Counted from the stretch's first letter, positions 51,402 through 62,099 are shown. The stretch is DNA of 64,000 nucleotides from Clostridiales bacterium (GCA_024684375.1 JAIKWZ010000043.1:33608-97607), one strand, 5' to 3'. The notes: a model not told the origin generated them from the sequence alone. Numbers and translations are program-made.

Positions 51402-51959
51402 CTATCCCTGGATAATATACATTCCCGCCATGCCCAGCGCGGCGGAGAGCAAGATCAGCAAAATTGGATGCTTCTTTTTTAATGACAAAAATAGCGTCAG
51501 GCCGAATATCGCCGCTCCCAGCAGCAGCTTAAGGTCGAGCACCGGGCCGTCCTTGAAAAACACGCTTTTGCCCATGGTCACAACCGCTGCCGCCAGCAGT
51601 CCCACCACCGCGGGGCGCAGGCCGCTCATTATCCCTTTGACTATGCGGTTGGTCTTGAACTTTTCGAAAAAGTGAGCCACGATGAGTATGATGATAAACG
51701 AAGGCAGCACCACTCCCAGCGTAGCGAACACGCTGCCCAATACGCCCACGCTGTGAAGGCCCACATATGTGGCGATGTTCACGGCGAAGGGCCCGGGGGT
51801 GGACTCGCTGATGCCCACGAAATTCGCGAGTTCCTCCACGGACATAAGTCCCCGGCTGGCGACTTCCTCCTGGATAAGGGGCAGCATGGCGTAGCCGCCC
51901 CCGAAGGTGAACGCGCCGATCTTGAAGAACATCAAAAACAGTTCGAACAGCTGTGTCAT
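51402..51959 (-). CDS. chrA: chromate transporter, half-size subunit 2
   Basis: A 185-residue membrane protein of the short-chain CHR family: FFKIGAFTFGGGYAMLPLIQEEV, ISESTPGPFAVNIATYVG and GSVFATLGVVLPSFIIILIVA are family signatures. Short ChrA proteins work as a pair of homologous halves and export chromate or a related anion. The ATG at 51959 overlaps the stop of the first half (4 bases), as usual for such pairs. The longer reading extends back into the partner gene. Confidence 0.9.
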   Translation of the reverse strand: MTQLFELFLMFFKIGAFTFGGGYAMLPLIQEEVASRGLMSVEELANFVGISESTPGPFAVNIATYVGLHSVGVLGSVFATLGVVLPSFIIILIVAHFFEKFKTNRIVKGIMSGLRPAVVGLLAAAVVTMGKSVFFKDGPVLDLKLLLGAAIFGLTLFLSLKKKHPILLILLSAALGMAGMYIIQG

Positions 51960-52558
51960 TTGCCGTTGCCTCCTTCCATCGCAAGGTAGGAAGACAGGCC
52001 TATCGCCGCCGCCAGCAGCAGCGCCCACAGGCTTTTCACACCGATCAGCGCGACCAGGCAGAAGGACAGCGCCATTAGTATGTACGGCAGCGCCTTATAA
52101 AGGTATTTTATAAAGCTGTCCTCTTTTGTTTTAAGCTGTTTGAGCGTGGGCTTTGGGCACTTTTTGAACATGGAGATCAGCGCCTTGATTATCAGCGCCA
52201 GCACGCCCGCGCGTATGCCGAAAAACGCGTAGGCAACGGGCTTTAAGTCCTTGAACTTGTCCAGCAGCGCGCCCAGAAGCGCGATTATAAGAAACGACGG
52301 CAGCACCACTCCCAGCGTGGCGCAGGCGCTGCCCAGTACCCCCGCCGTCTTGTAGCCCACGAATGTGGCGGAGTTTATGGCGATGGGGCCGGGAGTGGAT
52401 TCGGCGATGGCGATTATGTCCAGCATGTCTTCCCCGCTTATCCAGCCTTTTTTGTCCGCCGCCTCGCTTTTTATTAGGGGCACCATGGCGTAGCCGCCCC
52501 CGAAGGTGAACGCCCCGATGCGGAAAAACGTTATAAACAGATCCAGTTTCTTGTTCAT
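51956..52558 (-). CDS. chrA: chromate transporter, half-size subunit 1
   Basis: A 200-residue homologue of the next gene, with FFRIGAFTFGGGYAMVPLIKSEA, IAESTPGPIAINSATFVGYK and GSACATLGVVLPSFLIIALLGALLDKF. A hydrophilic insertion near residues 130-150 (MFKKCPKPTLKQLKTKEDSF) breaks the membrane segments. I start at the ATG at 52558, preceded by AAGGATCG. It is first in a likely chrA-chrA-macro operon with a good promoter. Confidence 0.9.
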   Translation of the reverse strand: MNKKLDLFITFFRIGAFTFGGGYAMVPLIKSEAADKKGWISGEDMLDIIAIAESTPGPIAINSATFVGYKTAGVLGSACATLGVVLPSFLIIALLGALLDKFKDLKPVAYAFFGIRAGVLALIIKALISMFKKCPKPTLKQLKTKEDSFIKYLYKALPYILMALSFCLVALIGVKSLWALLLAAAIGLSSYLAMEGGNGK

Positions 52559-52588
52559 GGCCCGATCCTTACAAATAATAGTAGACTG

Positions 52589-52617
52589 ATTATAAACCAT
52601 TTTGCCCGCTCTGGCAA
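52589..52617 (-). promoter_or_regulatory. sigma-A promoter for the chromate transporter operon
   Basis: Minus strand: TTGCCA (52617-52612) and TATAAT (52594-52589), 17-base spacer. Confidence 0.75.
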
Positions 52618-52638
52618 GGCTTTCCCTTTTTCCCGGTA

Positions 52639-52704
52639 TTGCGTTTTGAACTTGACTGTGTTATAATGTCAAGATGAGAATGTGGGCGTGTATGCTTCGC
52701 CCAC
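52639..52704 (+). promoter_or_regulatory. leuS promoter, palindrome and leader hairpin
   Basis: TTGCGT (52639-52644) and TATAAT (52662-52667) lie 17 bases apart. CTTGAC (52651-52656) and GTCAAG (52668-52673) form an inverted repeat around the -10 box, a possible operator. A 7-bp hairpin, GTGGGCG/CGCCCAC (52682-52704), sits just before the ribosome site. No T-box is present. Confidence 0.6.
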
Positions 52705-52723
52705 CGCGCTAAGGAGAAAAAAT

Positions 52724-55138
<2,415 letters not shown>

Positions 55139-55172
55139 CCTGTCCCTTACTCTGATATAAAGGAGCTTCGCC

Positions 55173-56003
55173 GTGGAACAGCTTACATATCTTAAATCCG
55201 TGATACTGGGGCTTATACAGGGCTTGACTGAGTTTCTGCCCGTGTCCTCTTCCGGCCACATAATGCTGGCGGAAGAGATATTCGGGCTTAAGCTGGAAAG
55301 CGGCGTTGCCGGCGCGTTCACGGTCATGCTGCACCTGGGCACGCTGCTGGCGGTGGCAGTGTTCTACTTCAGGCGGATAATACAGATGTTCGCCCACCCA
55401 GTAAAAGGGGAGCTAAAGCTGCTTATCCTTGCCACACTGCCTACCGTTGCCTACGCGCTGGCACTTAAGCTCACCGGCTGGGATGATGTTATCGACTCGG
55501 TCGCCCGGCTGCTGCTGCCCTACGCGTTTCTGTTCACGGCCCTGATCCTCCTCCTCGCGGACGGGATCGGCAGGGCAAGGGCAGTCGCCAAAGCCTCTCA
55601 CGGCAGGGTGAAAGCCAGGGACGCGCTCATCATGGGCCTTATGCAGTGCGTAGGCACGTTCACGGGAGTGAGCCGCAGCGGCTCCACCGTCGCGGGCGGT
55701 CTGGCAAGCGGGCTAAAGCGCAAAAGCGCGGCGGACTTCTCCTTTATGATGAGCATCCCCGCGATACTCGGCGCGGCGGTACTGGAGCTTATGGACGTGC
55801 TTAAGACCGATTCGCTGCAAAGCGCGCTGTCCTCGCAGCTTCCCCAGATACTGGTGGGCATACTGGCGGCGTTCGCGGCGGGCCTCGCGGCTATAGCTCT
55901 TATGATACGCGCCGTGAAAAAGAGCAGGCTCAAATGGTTCAGTCTTTACCTGACGCTGCTGGCCGCAGTGATAATCATAAACGATTTCGCGCACATCTGG
56001 TGA
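55173..56003 (+). CDS. uppP: undecaprenyl-diphosphate phosphatase (BacA type)
   Basis: This membrane enzyme recycles the lipid carrier of cell-wall and surface-glycan synthesis by removing a phosphate from undecaprenyl diphosphate. Both catalytic repeats are present: GLTEFLPVSSSGHIML with EE following, and GVSRSGSTVAGGLASGLKRKSAADFSFMMSIPAILGA. About eight hydrophobic segments are seen; 276 residues is normal. The GTG at 55173 follows AAAGGAG. It is 34 bases after leuS, so co-transcription is likely, and it ends at a strong terminator. Confidence 0.95.
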   Translation: MEQLTYLKSVILGLIQGLTEFLPVSSSGHIMLAEEIFGLKLESGVAGAFTVMLHLGTLLAVAVFYFRRIIQMFAHPVKGELKLLILATLPTVAYALALKLTGWDDVIDSVARLLLPYAFLFTALILLLADGIGRARAVAKASHGRVKARDALIMGLMQCVGTFTGVSRSGSTVAGGLASGLKRKSAADFSFMMSIPAILGAAVLELMDVLKTDSLQSALSSQLPQILVGILAAFAAGLAAIALMIRAVKKSRLKWFSLYLTLLAAVIIINDFAHIW

Positions 56004-56019
56004 GAGACGCCCATATGGA

Positions 56020-56050
56020 ACGGCGGACGGGAAAATCCCGTCCGCCGTCG
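56020..56050. terminator. bidirectional terminator of the GGCGGACGGG type
   Basis: ACGGCGGACGGGA pairs with TCCCGTCCGCCGT over an AAA loop (13 bp). The T-tract is weak, but it sits between convergent genes. Confidence 0.85.
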
Positions 56051-56099
56051 TCATTTACCGCTTGTCTCAGATCAGCCTGAGCTCTGACAGCGTACGCCG

Positions 56100-57197
56100 T
56101 CAGCCCAGCTTTGTCTTAAGCGCTTCTATCGCCGCGGCGTCCATGCCGTGGGCCAGCAGGTAAGCTTCCGCCGCCTTGGCCAGGTCCGCGCCCTCCAGGG
56201 ACGCGCCTTTTTCCAGCCCCGCCACGGTCCTGAGCATTTCCATCACGTTCTTTTCGGCGATCATATCGTACTTTTCGCTGCCTGCTTCCACGCTGTAATA
56301 GTTTACGTAGGACTGCATGTAGTCTTTCACTATCTCCTCTTCGGACGCGCCCATCAGCGCCTCGATCAGCATGGACGCGAAGCCCGCCCTGTCCTTGCCC
56401 TCGGTGCAGTGCACCATGTAAGGCGCTTCGTTTTCGGACAGGAAGGTAAGCCCCTTAACGATGCCCTCGGCGAATTCGTCGGAAGAGAAGTTCACCGGCA
56501 TGCCCAGCGCGATGACCTTGCCGCCTTCGGCCAGAGCTTTGTAGTACGGGGAAGCAAAATCCTCCGCCGTGAGCAGCGCGGCAAGCTCCTCATCGGTGTT
56601 GGCCATGTTCATCACGGCGTTCACGCCCGCCGCCTCTATGAACTTGTCGGCGAAGGCGGCGCGGTTATGCTTGTTGTCTATGGCGGAGGCAGCGCGGTAG
56701 AACCGGCCGGGAGCTATGCTTCCCAGCGCAACTTCGCGGAAATTCGCGAACTCCTCGTCGCTTGCGTAATCCTCGCGCGCGTCCGTGTAAACCAGATTGT
56801 TGATCTCCTGCACGGTAAGCGCGCCCGCCTTCTGCTTGAGGCTGACAGTGACCTCGTCCCCGATGCCTATACCCGCGGTCTCGGCGAATTTACCGTAGTT
56901 GATGCATACGGCGATGCAGGTGTGGCCGGGATAGGCGCGCAGCATGTACTCGCCTTTTTCCACGTAATAGCCGTTAAAGTAAGGCATGTCGCCTTCATAA
57001 GTGCCGGCCTTGACCGTAACTATGTCGCCCAGCTCAAAGCCCAGTTTAGTAAAGTCTTCGATGGTCACGTCCAGCAGCGCGTGGCCGTACTTCTCCACCT
57101 CTGTCACCTTGCCCGTGACGCTGATCTCCTCGGCAAACACAGGCAGTGCGCACAGCAAAAGCGCGAAACACATCATAAGGGAAAGCAGTCTTTTCAT
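56100..57197 (-). CDS. secreted tyrosine-specific protein phosphatase
   Basis: The 365-residue protein has a signal peptide (KRLLSLMMCFALLLCALPVFA). The C-terminal phosphatase domain has the active-site loop HCTEGKDRAG (Cys264, Arg270), FYRAASAIDNKHNRAAFADKF and NMANTDEE, as in the Y_phosphatase3 family. The 130-residue N-terminal region is a beta-domain with KYGHALLDVTIEDFTKLGFELGDIVTVK and a late CIAVCINYGKFAETAGIGIGDEVTV. Its pattern recalls the C-terminal domain of SAM hydroxide adenosyltransferases, an unusual partner. Substrate unknown; it acts outside the membrane. Confidence 0.85.
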   Translation of the reverse strand: MKRLLSLMMCFALLLCALPVFAEEISVTGKVTEVEKYGHALLDVTIEDFTKLGFELGDIVTVKAGTYEGDMPYFNGYYVEKGEYMLRAYPGHTCIAVCINYGKFAETAGIGIGDEVTVSLKQKAGALTVQEINNLVYTDAREDYASDEEFANFREVALGSIAPGRFYRAASAIDNKHNRAAFADKFIEAAGVNAVMNMANTDEELAALLTAEDFASPYYKALAEGGKVIALGMPVNFSSDEFAEGIVKGLTFLSENEAPYMVHCTEGKDRAGFASMLIEALMGASEEEIVKDYMQSYVNYYSVEAGSEKYDMIAEKNVMEMLRTVAGLEKGASLEGADLAKAAEAYLLAHGMDAAAIEALKTKLG

Positions 57198-57238
57198 ACA
57201 ACCTCTCCTTTCATGCGGAGGATCATCCCCCGAAGCTG

Positions 57239-57268
57239 ATTATAGCATACTCCCTTCTTCCCGGGCAA
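57239..57268 (-). promoter_or_regulatory. sigma-A promoter for the phosphatase gene
   Basis: Minus strand: TTGCCC (57268-57263) and TATAAT (57244-57239), 18-base spacer. Confidence 0.6.
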
Positions 57269-57270
57269 CA

Positions 57271-57292
57271 CAAAACGCGCCGTGAGGCGCGT
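57271..57292 (-). terminator. terminator after the TIM-barrel isomerase gene
   Basis: ACGCGCC (57275-57281) pairs with GGCGCGT (57286-57292). On the minus strand TTTTG follows. It lies just upstream of the phosphatase promoter. Confidence 0.7.
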
Positions 57293-57314
57293 CTGTAGGG
57301 TCTCATTCAAAAAA

Positions 57315-58196
57315 TTAACACTGCGCGGCATCCGCCAGATGTCTCGCCACGATGGCGGCATACTCGTAGAATGGACGGGCGGCGGCTTTGGGAAAGCGGC
57401 CTCCCGAGACCTCAAGGTTGTACCATCCCTTATAGCCTATTTCATTCAGTGTTCTCGAGAACGCCTCAAAGTCCATCCTCTCGCACCAGGCTGCGCCCGA
57501 AAGCGGGATAATGTGCTCGTCCTCGCCGGAGTTCGCGTTCACGTGCAGACAGATGAGCCTGTCGGCAAATGTCCGGGCGTACTCGCATATATCGAATCTG
57601 AAAATATTGGCGTGGCCCGTGTCCATGCACAGACCCGCGGTGTCGGCGTCCATCGCGTCAGCGATCTCGCGCATTACTTCCGCTTCCTCCAGGAAAGCGC
57701 GGATGTACTTTCTTTCCCGGCGGATGAAAACGTTCTCGAACGCCAGTTTTATGCCGCTTTGCTTAAGCGCGGGGCGCATCTTCTCCCAAAGATAGACATT
57801 CGCGTCCACGGTGGCCTGCCTGCCGCCCTCGTGGTACATGGGGTGGATGACCGCGATCTTCGCGCCCGCTTTTTCCGCCGCCTCAAGGCCGTGGAAGTAC
57901 ATGGGCAGCCAGTATTCCCCGAACGCTTCGGCGCTGCCGTCGCCGGGGTTTTCCAGATGTCCGGGATAATACGGCAGGTGGCACTGGGCGATCTCGAGGC
58001 CCTCATCTTTCGCTGTGCGCACCTGCTCCAGCACGGACGCCGTCCATTCTTTGGTCAGGTACTTTTCTGGCTCGTTCATGTGCCGGCACAGGCTCAGGTC
58101 TATGCCTTCAAAGCCCGCAGCCTTCATAAGTCTAAGGCTTTCCCGTGCGGTAAGCCCCGCGGCGATGCCGTGTTCACAGGATGTTGAAATCTTCAT
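57315..58196 (-). CDS. sugar phosphate isomerase/epimerase-like TIM barrel
   Basis: The 293-residue protein is a xylose isomerase-like barrel: GFEGIDLSLCRHM at the start, then IAQCHLPYYPGH, KIAVIHPMYHEGG, KLAFENVF, AGLCMDTGHANI, RLICLHVNANSGEDEHIIPL and WYNLEVSGGRFP. The metal ligands Glu, Asp, His and Glu fall at the ends of successive strands. Such enzymes isomerise or epimerise keto-sugars or inosose. It lies 5 bases after rarA on the same strand, so it is probably read through from rarA. Substrate unknown. Confidence 0.85.
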   Translation of the reverse strand: MKISTSCEHGIAAGLTARESLRLMKAAGFEGIDLSLCRHMNEPEKYLTKEWTASVLEQVRTAKDEGLEIAQCHLPYYPGHLENPGDGSAEAFGEYWLPMYFHGLEAAEKAGAKIAVIHPMYHEGGRQATVDANVYLWEKMRPALKQSGIKLAFENVFIRRERKYIRAFLEEAEVMREIADAMDADTAGLCMDTGHANIFRFDICEYARTFADRLICLHVNANSGEDEHIIPLSGAAWCERMDFEAFSRTLNEIGYKGWYNLEVSGGRFPKAAARPFYEYAAIVARHLADAAQC

Positions 58197-58201
58197 GTCT
58201 C

Positions 58202-59533
58202 TCAGCCTTTCTCTTGCCCGTTTTTGAAGCGGAGTATTTCGTCCAGTCTGCGGGAATAATCCTTTTCCTCTCCCTCATCTGTGGGCAGGTAGTAGCGCCT
58301 GTCTTTTATGGAATCGGGCAGGCAGGTCATCCGCGCCATTTTCTCTTCGGTGTCGTGAGCGTATATGTAGCCCTTGCCGTAGTCCAGCTGCTTCATCAGC
58401 TGAGTGGGCGCGTTGCGTATCTGCAGGGGCACGGGCTCGGCGGGCGCAGCCTCCACGTCCGCCCTGGCAAGGTTCCTCGCCATGTACACCGCGTTGGACT
58501 TGGGAGCCATCGCCATGTATACAGCCGCGTGGGCAAGGTGCACATCGCATTCCGGCATGCCCAGGAAGGTGCACGCCTGGTACGCGCCGACCGCCACCGT
58601 GAGCGCCCTGGAATCCGCCATGCCTATGTCCTCGCTGGCGAACCGCACTATGCGGCGGGCGATGTACAGGGGATCCTCTCCCCCGTCGAGCATGCGGCTT
58701 AACCAGTACACCGCCGCGTCCGGGTCGGAATTGCGCATCGACTTGTGCAGGGCGGAGATGAGGTTATAGTGTTCCTCTCCCTGCTTGTCATACAATAAAC
58801 TGCGCCGGTCGGTACACTCGCTGAGCACCTCTTTGGTGATGCGTATCGCGCCGTCCCTGTCCTGGGGAGCATTGTTCACCGCCATCTCAAGGGTATTCAG
58901 CGCGGTCCTGGCGTCCCCCGCGGCAAAGCGCGCCAGCGCGGAGACCTCCCTGTCCTCCATTTTCACGTCCATGCCGCCAAAGCCCCTTTGGTCGGTCAGC
59001 GCTGTGCGGATGAGGCTTACTATGTCTTCCTCCTCCAGCGGCTTTAACACGAACACCTTGCAGCGGGACAAAAGCGCGGAGTTTATCTCGAAGGACGGGT
59101 TCTCGGTAGTGGCGCCGATAAGGATTATGGAGCCCTTCTCCACAAAAGGCAGGAACGCGTCCTGCTGCGCCTTGTTGAAGCGGTGGATCTCGTCCACGAA
59201 CAGGATAGTTTTGAGGCCCTGTTTGCGCAGGCTCTCCGCCCGCTCCATCACCGCCTTTATCTCCTTAATGCCGCTGGTGACTGCGGAAAAATCAATGAAT
59301 TCGGATTTGGACATATGGGCGATCAGCCGCGCCAGAGTGGTCTTGCCTACCCCCGGCGGGCCCCAGAAGATCATGGAAGAAAGCATGTCCTTCTCTATCA
59401 GGCTGCGCAGTATCTTGCCTTCCCCCACCAGGTGCTTCTGTCCCACGTAGCCGTTAAAATCCGTGGGGCGCAGGCGGCTGGCCAGCGGCTGGGCGAACAG
59501 GGCGCCTTCGTCAAATAGACCCATCTGCTGCAT
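58202..59533 (-). CDS. rarA: replication-associated recombination protein A (AAA+ ATPase)
   Basis: RarA (MgsA) acts at stalled replication forks. Walker A is WGPPGVGKTTLARLIAHM, Walker B is ILFVDEIHRFNKAQQDAFLPFVE, and sensor 1 is LIGATTENPSFEIN. The clamp-loader-like C-terminal part contains DAAVYWLSRMLDGGEDPLYIARRIVRFASEDIG. The N-terminal MGLFDEGALFAQPLASRLRPTDFNGYVGQKHLVG is typical. At 443 residues it is complete. The ATG at 59533 is divergent from the histidine phosphatase gene. Confidence 0.96.
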   Translation of the reverse strand: MQQMGLFDEGALFAQPLASRLRPTDFNGYVGQKHLVGEGKILRSLIEKDMLSSMIFWGPPGVGKTTLARLIAHMSKSEFIDFSAVTSGIKEIKAVMERAESLRKQGLKTILFVDEIHRFNKAQQDAFLPFVEKGSIILIGATTENPSFEINSALLSRCKVFVLKPLEEEDIVSLIRTALTDQRGFGGMDVKMEDREVSALARFAAGDARTALNTLEMAVNNAPQDRDGAIRITKEVLSECTDRRSLLYDKQGEEHYNLISALHKSMRNSDPDAAVYWLSRMLDGGEDPLYIARRIVRFASEDIGMADSRALTVAVGAYQACTFLGMPECDVHLAHAAVYMAMAPKSNAVYMARNLARADVEAAPAEPVPLQIRNAPTQLMKQLDYGKGYIYAHDTEEKMARMTCLPDSIKDRRYYLPTDEGEEKDYSRRLDEILRFKNGQEKG

Positions 59534-59631
59534 AAACGACCTCAGTAACTTTGATGGGTATATTTTATCACATAAGTCGATTTTTTACAAACCTGTGCTA
59601 CAATAAAACAAAACCGCTCCGGAGAAAACAC

Positions 59632-60249
59632 ATGGAACTGTATCTTATCCGCCATGGAGAAAGCGAAGGAAATCGTTTCGGCACCCACAACGGCTGGGCG
59701 CCTACGCCGCTGACCGAAAAAGGCAGGCAGCAGGCCGGACAGACAAAGCCGCTGGTGGAGGGCGTCAGGTTCGACAGGATACTGGTCAGCGACGTGCTGC
59801 GCGCCTGGCAGACCGCTAACATCATCTTTCCGGGCGCGGAGTTCGTGTTCTGTCCGCTGATACGGGAAATGAACAACACCGCCATGCGCGGCAAAACGTA
59901 CCAGGACATGGTCGAACTGTTCCCGGACCTGTATCCCGAATGTCTGGATAGGTTCGACTATTCCCCCCTGGGCTGGGACTGCGAGAGCGGGCGCCGATTT
60001 ACCGCCCGCGCGGCCGGGTTTCTGGACATGGTCGCCCGCCTTGACTGCGAAAGGGTATGCGCGGTCTGCCACGCGGGCATCATAAAGGCCATCTGCGCGT
60101 ATGTGCTGGGCATACCCGATCACAACCCGCCCATGAGCTGCTCCAACGCCTCTGTAAGCGTGCTCCGCTTCAAAAATGGCCGCTGGTCGCTGAAGGCCTG
60201 GAACATCACCCCCGCCGCAGGCGAAGCAAGCTCAAACTGGAACGCCTGA
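59632..60249 (+). CDS. histidine phosphatase (phosphoglycerate mutase-like)
   Basis: The 205-residue protein has the RHG motif LYLIRHGESEGNRFGTHNGWAPTPLTEKGRQQA, the second arginine in VSDVLRAWQTA, the acid LIREMNNTAMRGKT and the second histidine in VCAVCHAGIIKAI. These enzymes remove phosphate from sugars or nucleotides through a phosphohistidine. The start is the ATG at 59632 behind GGAG, with TACAAT at 59599-59604 as -10; the longer reading covers that promoter. The sulfatase gene follows 41 bases later. Confidence 0.88.
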   Translation: MELYLIRHGESEGNRFGTHNGWAPTPLTEKGRQQAGQTKPLVEGVRFDRILVSDVLRAWQTANIIFPGAEFVFCPLIREMNNTAMRGKTYQDMVELFPDLYPECLDRFDYSPLGWDCESGRRFTARAAGFLDMVARLDCERVCAVCHAGIIKAICAYVLGIPDHNPPMSCSNASVSVLRFKNGRWSLKAWNITPAAGEASSNWNA

Positions 60250-60290
60250 CGGCCCTCCGTGAATCCTTCGCGAGTGAAAGGAAGACTGAA

Positions 60291-61631
60291 GTGGACAGAC
60301 CCAACATAGTGTTTTATTTCACCGACCAGCAGCGCTGGGACACCCTGGGCTGCTACGGTCAGAAGCTGAACGTCACCCCCAACCTGGACAGGATCACCGG
60401 CGAAGGCGTGCGCTTTGAAAACGCCTTTACGAACCTGCCCGTGTGCGGCCCCGCCCGCGCCTGCCTCCAAACTGGCAGATGGGGCACCCAGACCGGCTGC
60501 TTCCGCAACGATATCGAGCTGCCGCGGAACGTTCCCACCCTGGCCGGAACGCTGAACGAAGCGGGATACAAGACCGCTTACGTAGGCAAGTGGCACCTGG
60601 CTTCCAACCGTGACAAGGGCATAAACCACCGCACCGGCCCCATCCCCCTCGACATGCGCGGCGGGTATACCGACTACTGGATGGCGGCGGACGCGCTGGA
60701 ATACACCTCCCACGGCTACAACGGATACCTGTTCGACGCGTTTGACCGCCGCGTGGACTTCACCGGTTACCGAGTGGACTGCGTAAACGCCTTCGCCGTA
60801 GATTACGTGCACGCGCAGGACGGCAAACAGCCTTTCTTCCTGTTCGTGTCGCAGCTGGATCCGCACCATCAGAACGACCGTGACCGTTACGAAGGGCCTG
60901 ACGGCAGCAAGCGCCGCTTCGCCGATTTCGATCCTCCCGGAGACCTTGCCGGCCAAATGGGCGACTGGAAAGAAAACTACCCCGACTACCTGGGCCAGTG
61001 CGCCAGGATCGACGAAAACGTGGCCCGGCTGGAGGACGCTCTGAAAGAACAGGGCCTTTGGGAAAACACGGTGTTCATCTACACCTCCGACCACGGCTCC
61101 CATTTCCGCACCCGCAACAGCGAATACAAGCGCAGCTGCCACGACGCCTGCACCCATATCCCGCTCATAATCCGCGGGCCGGGCTTCAGGGGCGGCAAAA
61201 CGGTAAAAGAGCTGGTGAGCCTGATCGACCTGCCCGCCACGATACTGGACATCGCCGGAGCGGACAGGCCCGAAGGATTTAACGGGCGCACGGTCGCGCC
61301 GCTGGCAAAGGGCAGCGTTCCCGACTGGGAAAACGCCGTGTTCATGCAGATCAGCGAAAGCCAGGTGGGCAGGGCGGTGCGCACACCCAGATGGAAATAC
61401 TCCGTGCGCGCCCCGGAAAGAGACGGCTGGAAGGAAGCCTCGAGCGACGTTTACGCGGAAGATTTCCTCTATGACCTTGAAAAAGACCCCCATGAGCTTG
61501 ACAACCTGGTCTCCGCGCCTGAATACGCCTGCGTGCGGGAGGAGCTTAAAAACCTGCTCCTCTGCAAAATGGAAGAAGCGGGAGAAGCGCGGCCCGCGAT
61601 ACTCCCCTGTCCTGAGGGAGCGGACAGCTGA
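60291..61631 (+). CDS. type I sulfatase, cysteine form
   Basis: Type I sulfatases remove sulfate esters from glycans or small molecules with a formylglycine made from a cysteine or serine. Here the modification site is Cys52 in VCGPAR (C-x-P-x-R), preceded by the metal-binding NIVFYFTDQQRWDTLGCYG. The later KTAYVGKWHLAS and VFIYTSDHGSH motifs are intact. Cysteine-type sulfatases in anaerobes need a radical SAM maturase, and no such gene lies in the window. I start at the GTG at 60291 behind AAAGGAAG (60277-60284); the longer reading overlaps the phosphatase gene. The 446-residue product lacks a signal peptide, so the substrate is probably imported. Confidence 0.9.
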   Translation: MDRPNIVFYFTDQQRWDTLGCYGQKLNVTPNLDRITGEGVRFENAFTNLPVCGPARACLQTGRWGTQTGCFRNDIELPRNVPTLAGTLNEAGYKTAYVGKWHLASNRDKGINHRTGPIPLDMRGGYTDYWMAADALEYTSHGYNGYLFDAFDRRVDFTGYRVDCVNAFAVDYVHAQDGKQPFFLFVSQLDPHHQNDRDRYEGPDGSKRRFADFDPPGDLAGQMGDWKENYPDYLGQCARIDENVARLEDALKEQGLWENTVFIYTSDHGSHFRTRNSEYKRSCHDACTHIPLIIRGPGFRGGKTVKELVSLIDLPATILDIAGADRPEGFNGRTVAPLAKGSVPDWENAVFMQISESQVGRAVRTPRWKYSVRAPERDGWKEASSDVYAEDFLYDLEKDPHELDNLVSAPEYACVREELKNLLLCKMEEAGEARPAILPCPEGADS

Positions 61632-61650
61632 GCGCGCCGTGCCCCATCAG

Positions 61651-61728
61651 CGTCATTGCGAGCCCGCACGGCGCGGCGATCCGTAAGCCCTTTCCCCTCG
61701 TGCGGATCAATGCGCCCTTGTTGTGACG
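61651..61728. repeat. possible REP-like dispersed repeat
   Basis: A GC-rich intergenic element starting CGTCATTGCGAGCCCGC, with inner inverted arms GATCCG (61678-61683) and CGGATC (61703-61708). The opening resembles a class of short dispersed repeats seen in many bacterial genomes; only one copy is in this window. Confidence 0.5.
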
Positions 61729-61743
61729 CGGCATTTTGCGACG

Positions 61744-61782
61744 CAAAAAAGGCGGCGGAGGTAACTTCCTCCGCCGCCTTTT
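61744..61782. terminator. bidirectional terminator between sulfatase and rubredoxin genes
   Basis: AAAAGGCGGCGGAGG pairs with CCTCCGCCGCCTTTT, a 15-bp stem with a 6-base loop, between convergent genes. Confidence 0.93.
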
Positions 61783-61789
61783 CGTTCAG

Positions 61790-61945
61790 TTATTCAGCGG
61801 GAGTGAACGCCGCCTTGTCAAGGCCGCACACGGGGCACACCCAATCTTCGGGGATGTCCTCAAACTTGGTGCCGGGAGCGATCCCGCCTTCCGGATCGCC
61901 GACTTCGGGGTCGTAAACATAGCCGCAGGGGCATTCGTACTTCAT
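61790..61945 (-). CDS. rubredoxin
   Basis: A 51-residue one-iron electron carrier. The two iron-binding motifs are [15 protein letters not shown] (C-x-C in place of the usual C-x2-C) and [13 protein letters not shown] (C-P-x-C-G). The first motif as CPCG has one residue between the cysteines, the form found in many rubredoxins of gut Firmicutes. I start at the ATG at 61945 behind AAAGGAAAAG; the longer reading adds a poor 12-residue leader. It probably serves oxygen or peroxide detoxification. It is monocistronic. Confidence 0.9.
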   Translation of the reverse strand: MKYECPCGYVYDPEVGDPEGGIAPGTKFEDIPEDWVCPVCGLDKAAFTPAE

Positions 61946-62040
61946 ACTCGCTTTTCCTTTCGCAGAATTGGCTTTCGCCAAGAGTATTGTAATTTAACAC
62001 TGTGGGAATGTCAAGCGTGTCCATCTTAACACGATTAAAG

Positions 62041-62069
62041 TTGAACCCGTCGCCCGTCGGGCTTATAAT
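62041..62069 (+). promoter_or_regulatory. sigma-A promoter of the second MATE gene with a GC palindrome
   Basis: TTGAAC at 62041-62046 and TATAAT at 62064-62069, 17-base spacer. The spacer holds GTCGCCCGTCGGGC (62049-62062), nearly the same as the palindrome before the VWA gene, at a position where a repressor could act. Confidence 0.78.
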
Positions 62070-62099
62070 GCAGCGGAATCCATTTTTCAAGGCAGAAGC

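Noticed and set aside
50277..52558. Chromate resistance island
   Set aside because: The paired half-size ChrA proteins are common housekeeping-type anion exporters in Clostridia; no chrB regulator or reductase is nearby.
52652..52667. TTGACT next to TATAAT as the leuS -35 box
   Set aside because: The two are only 4 bases apart; TTGCGT at 52639 has the correct 17-base spacing.
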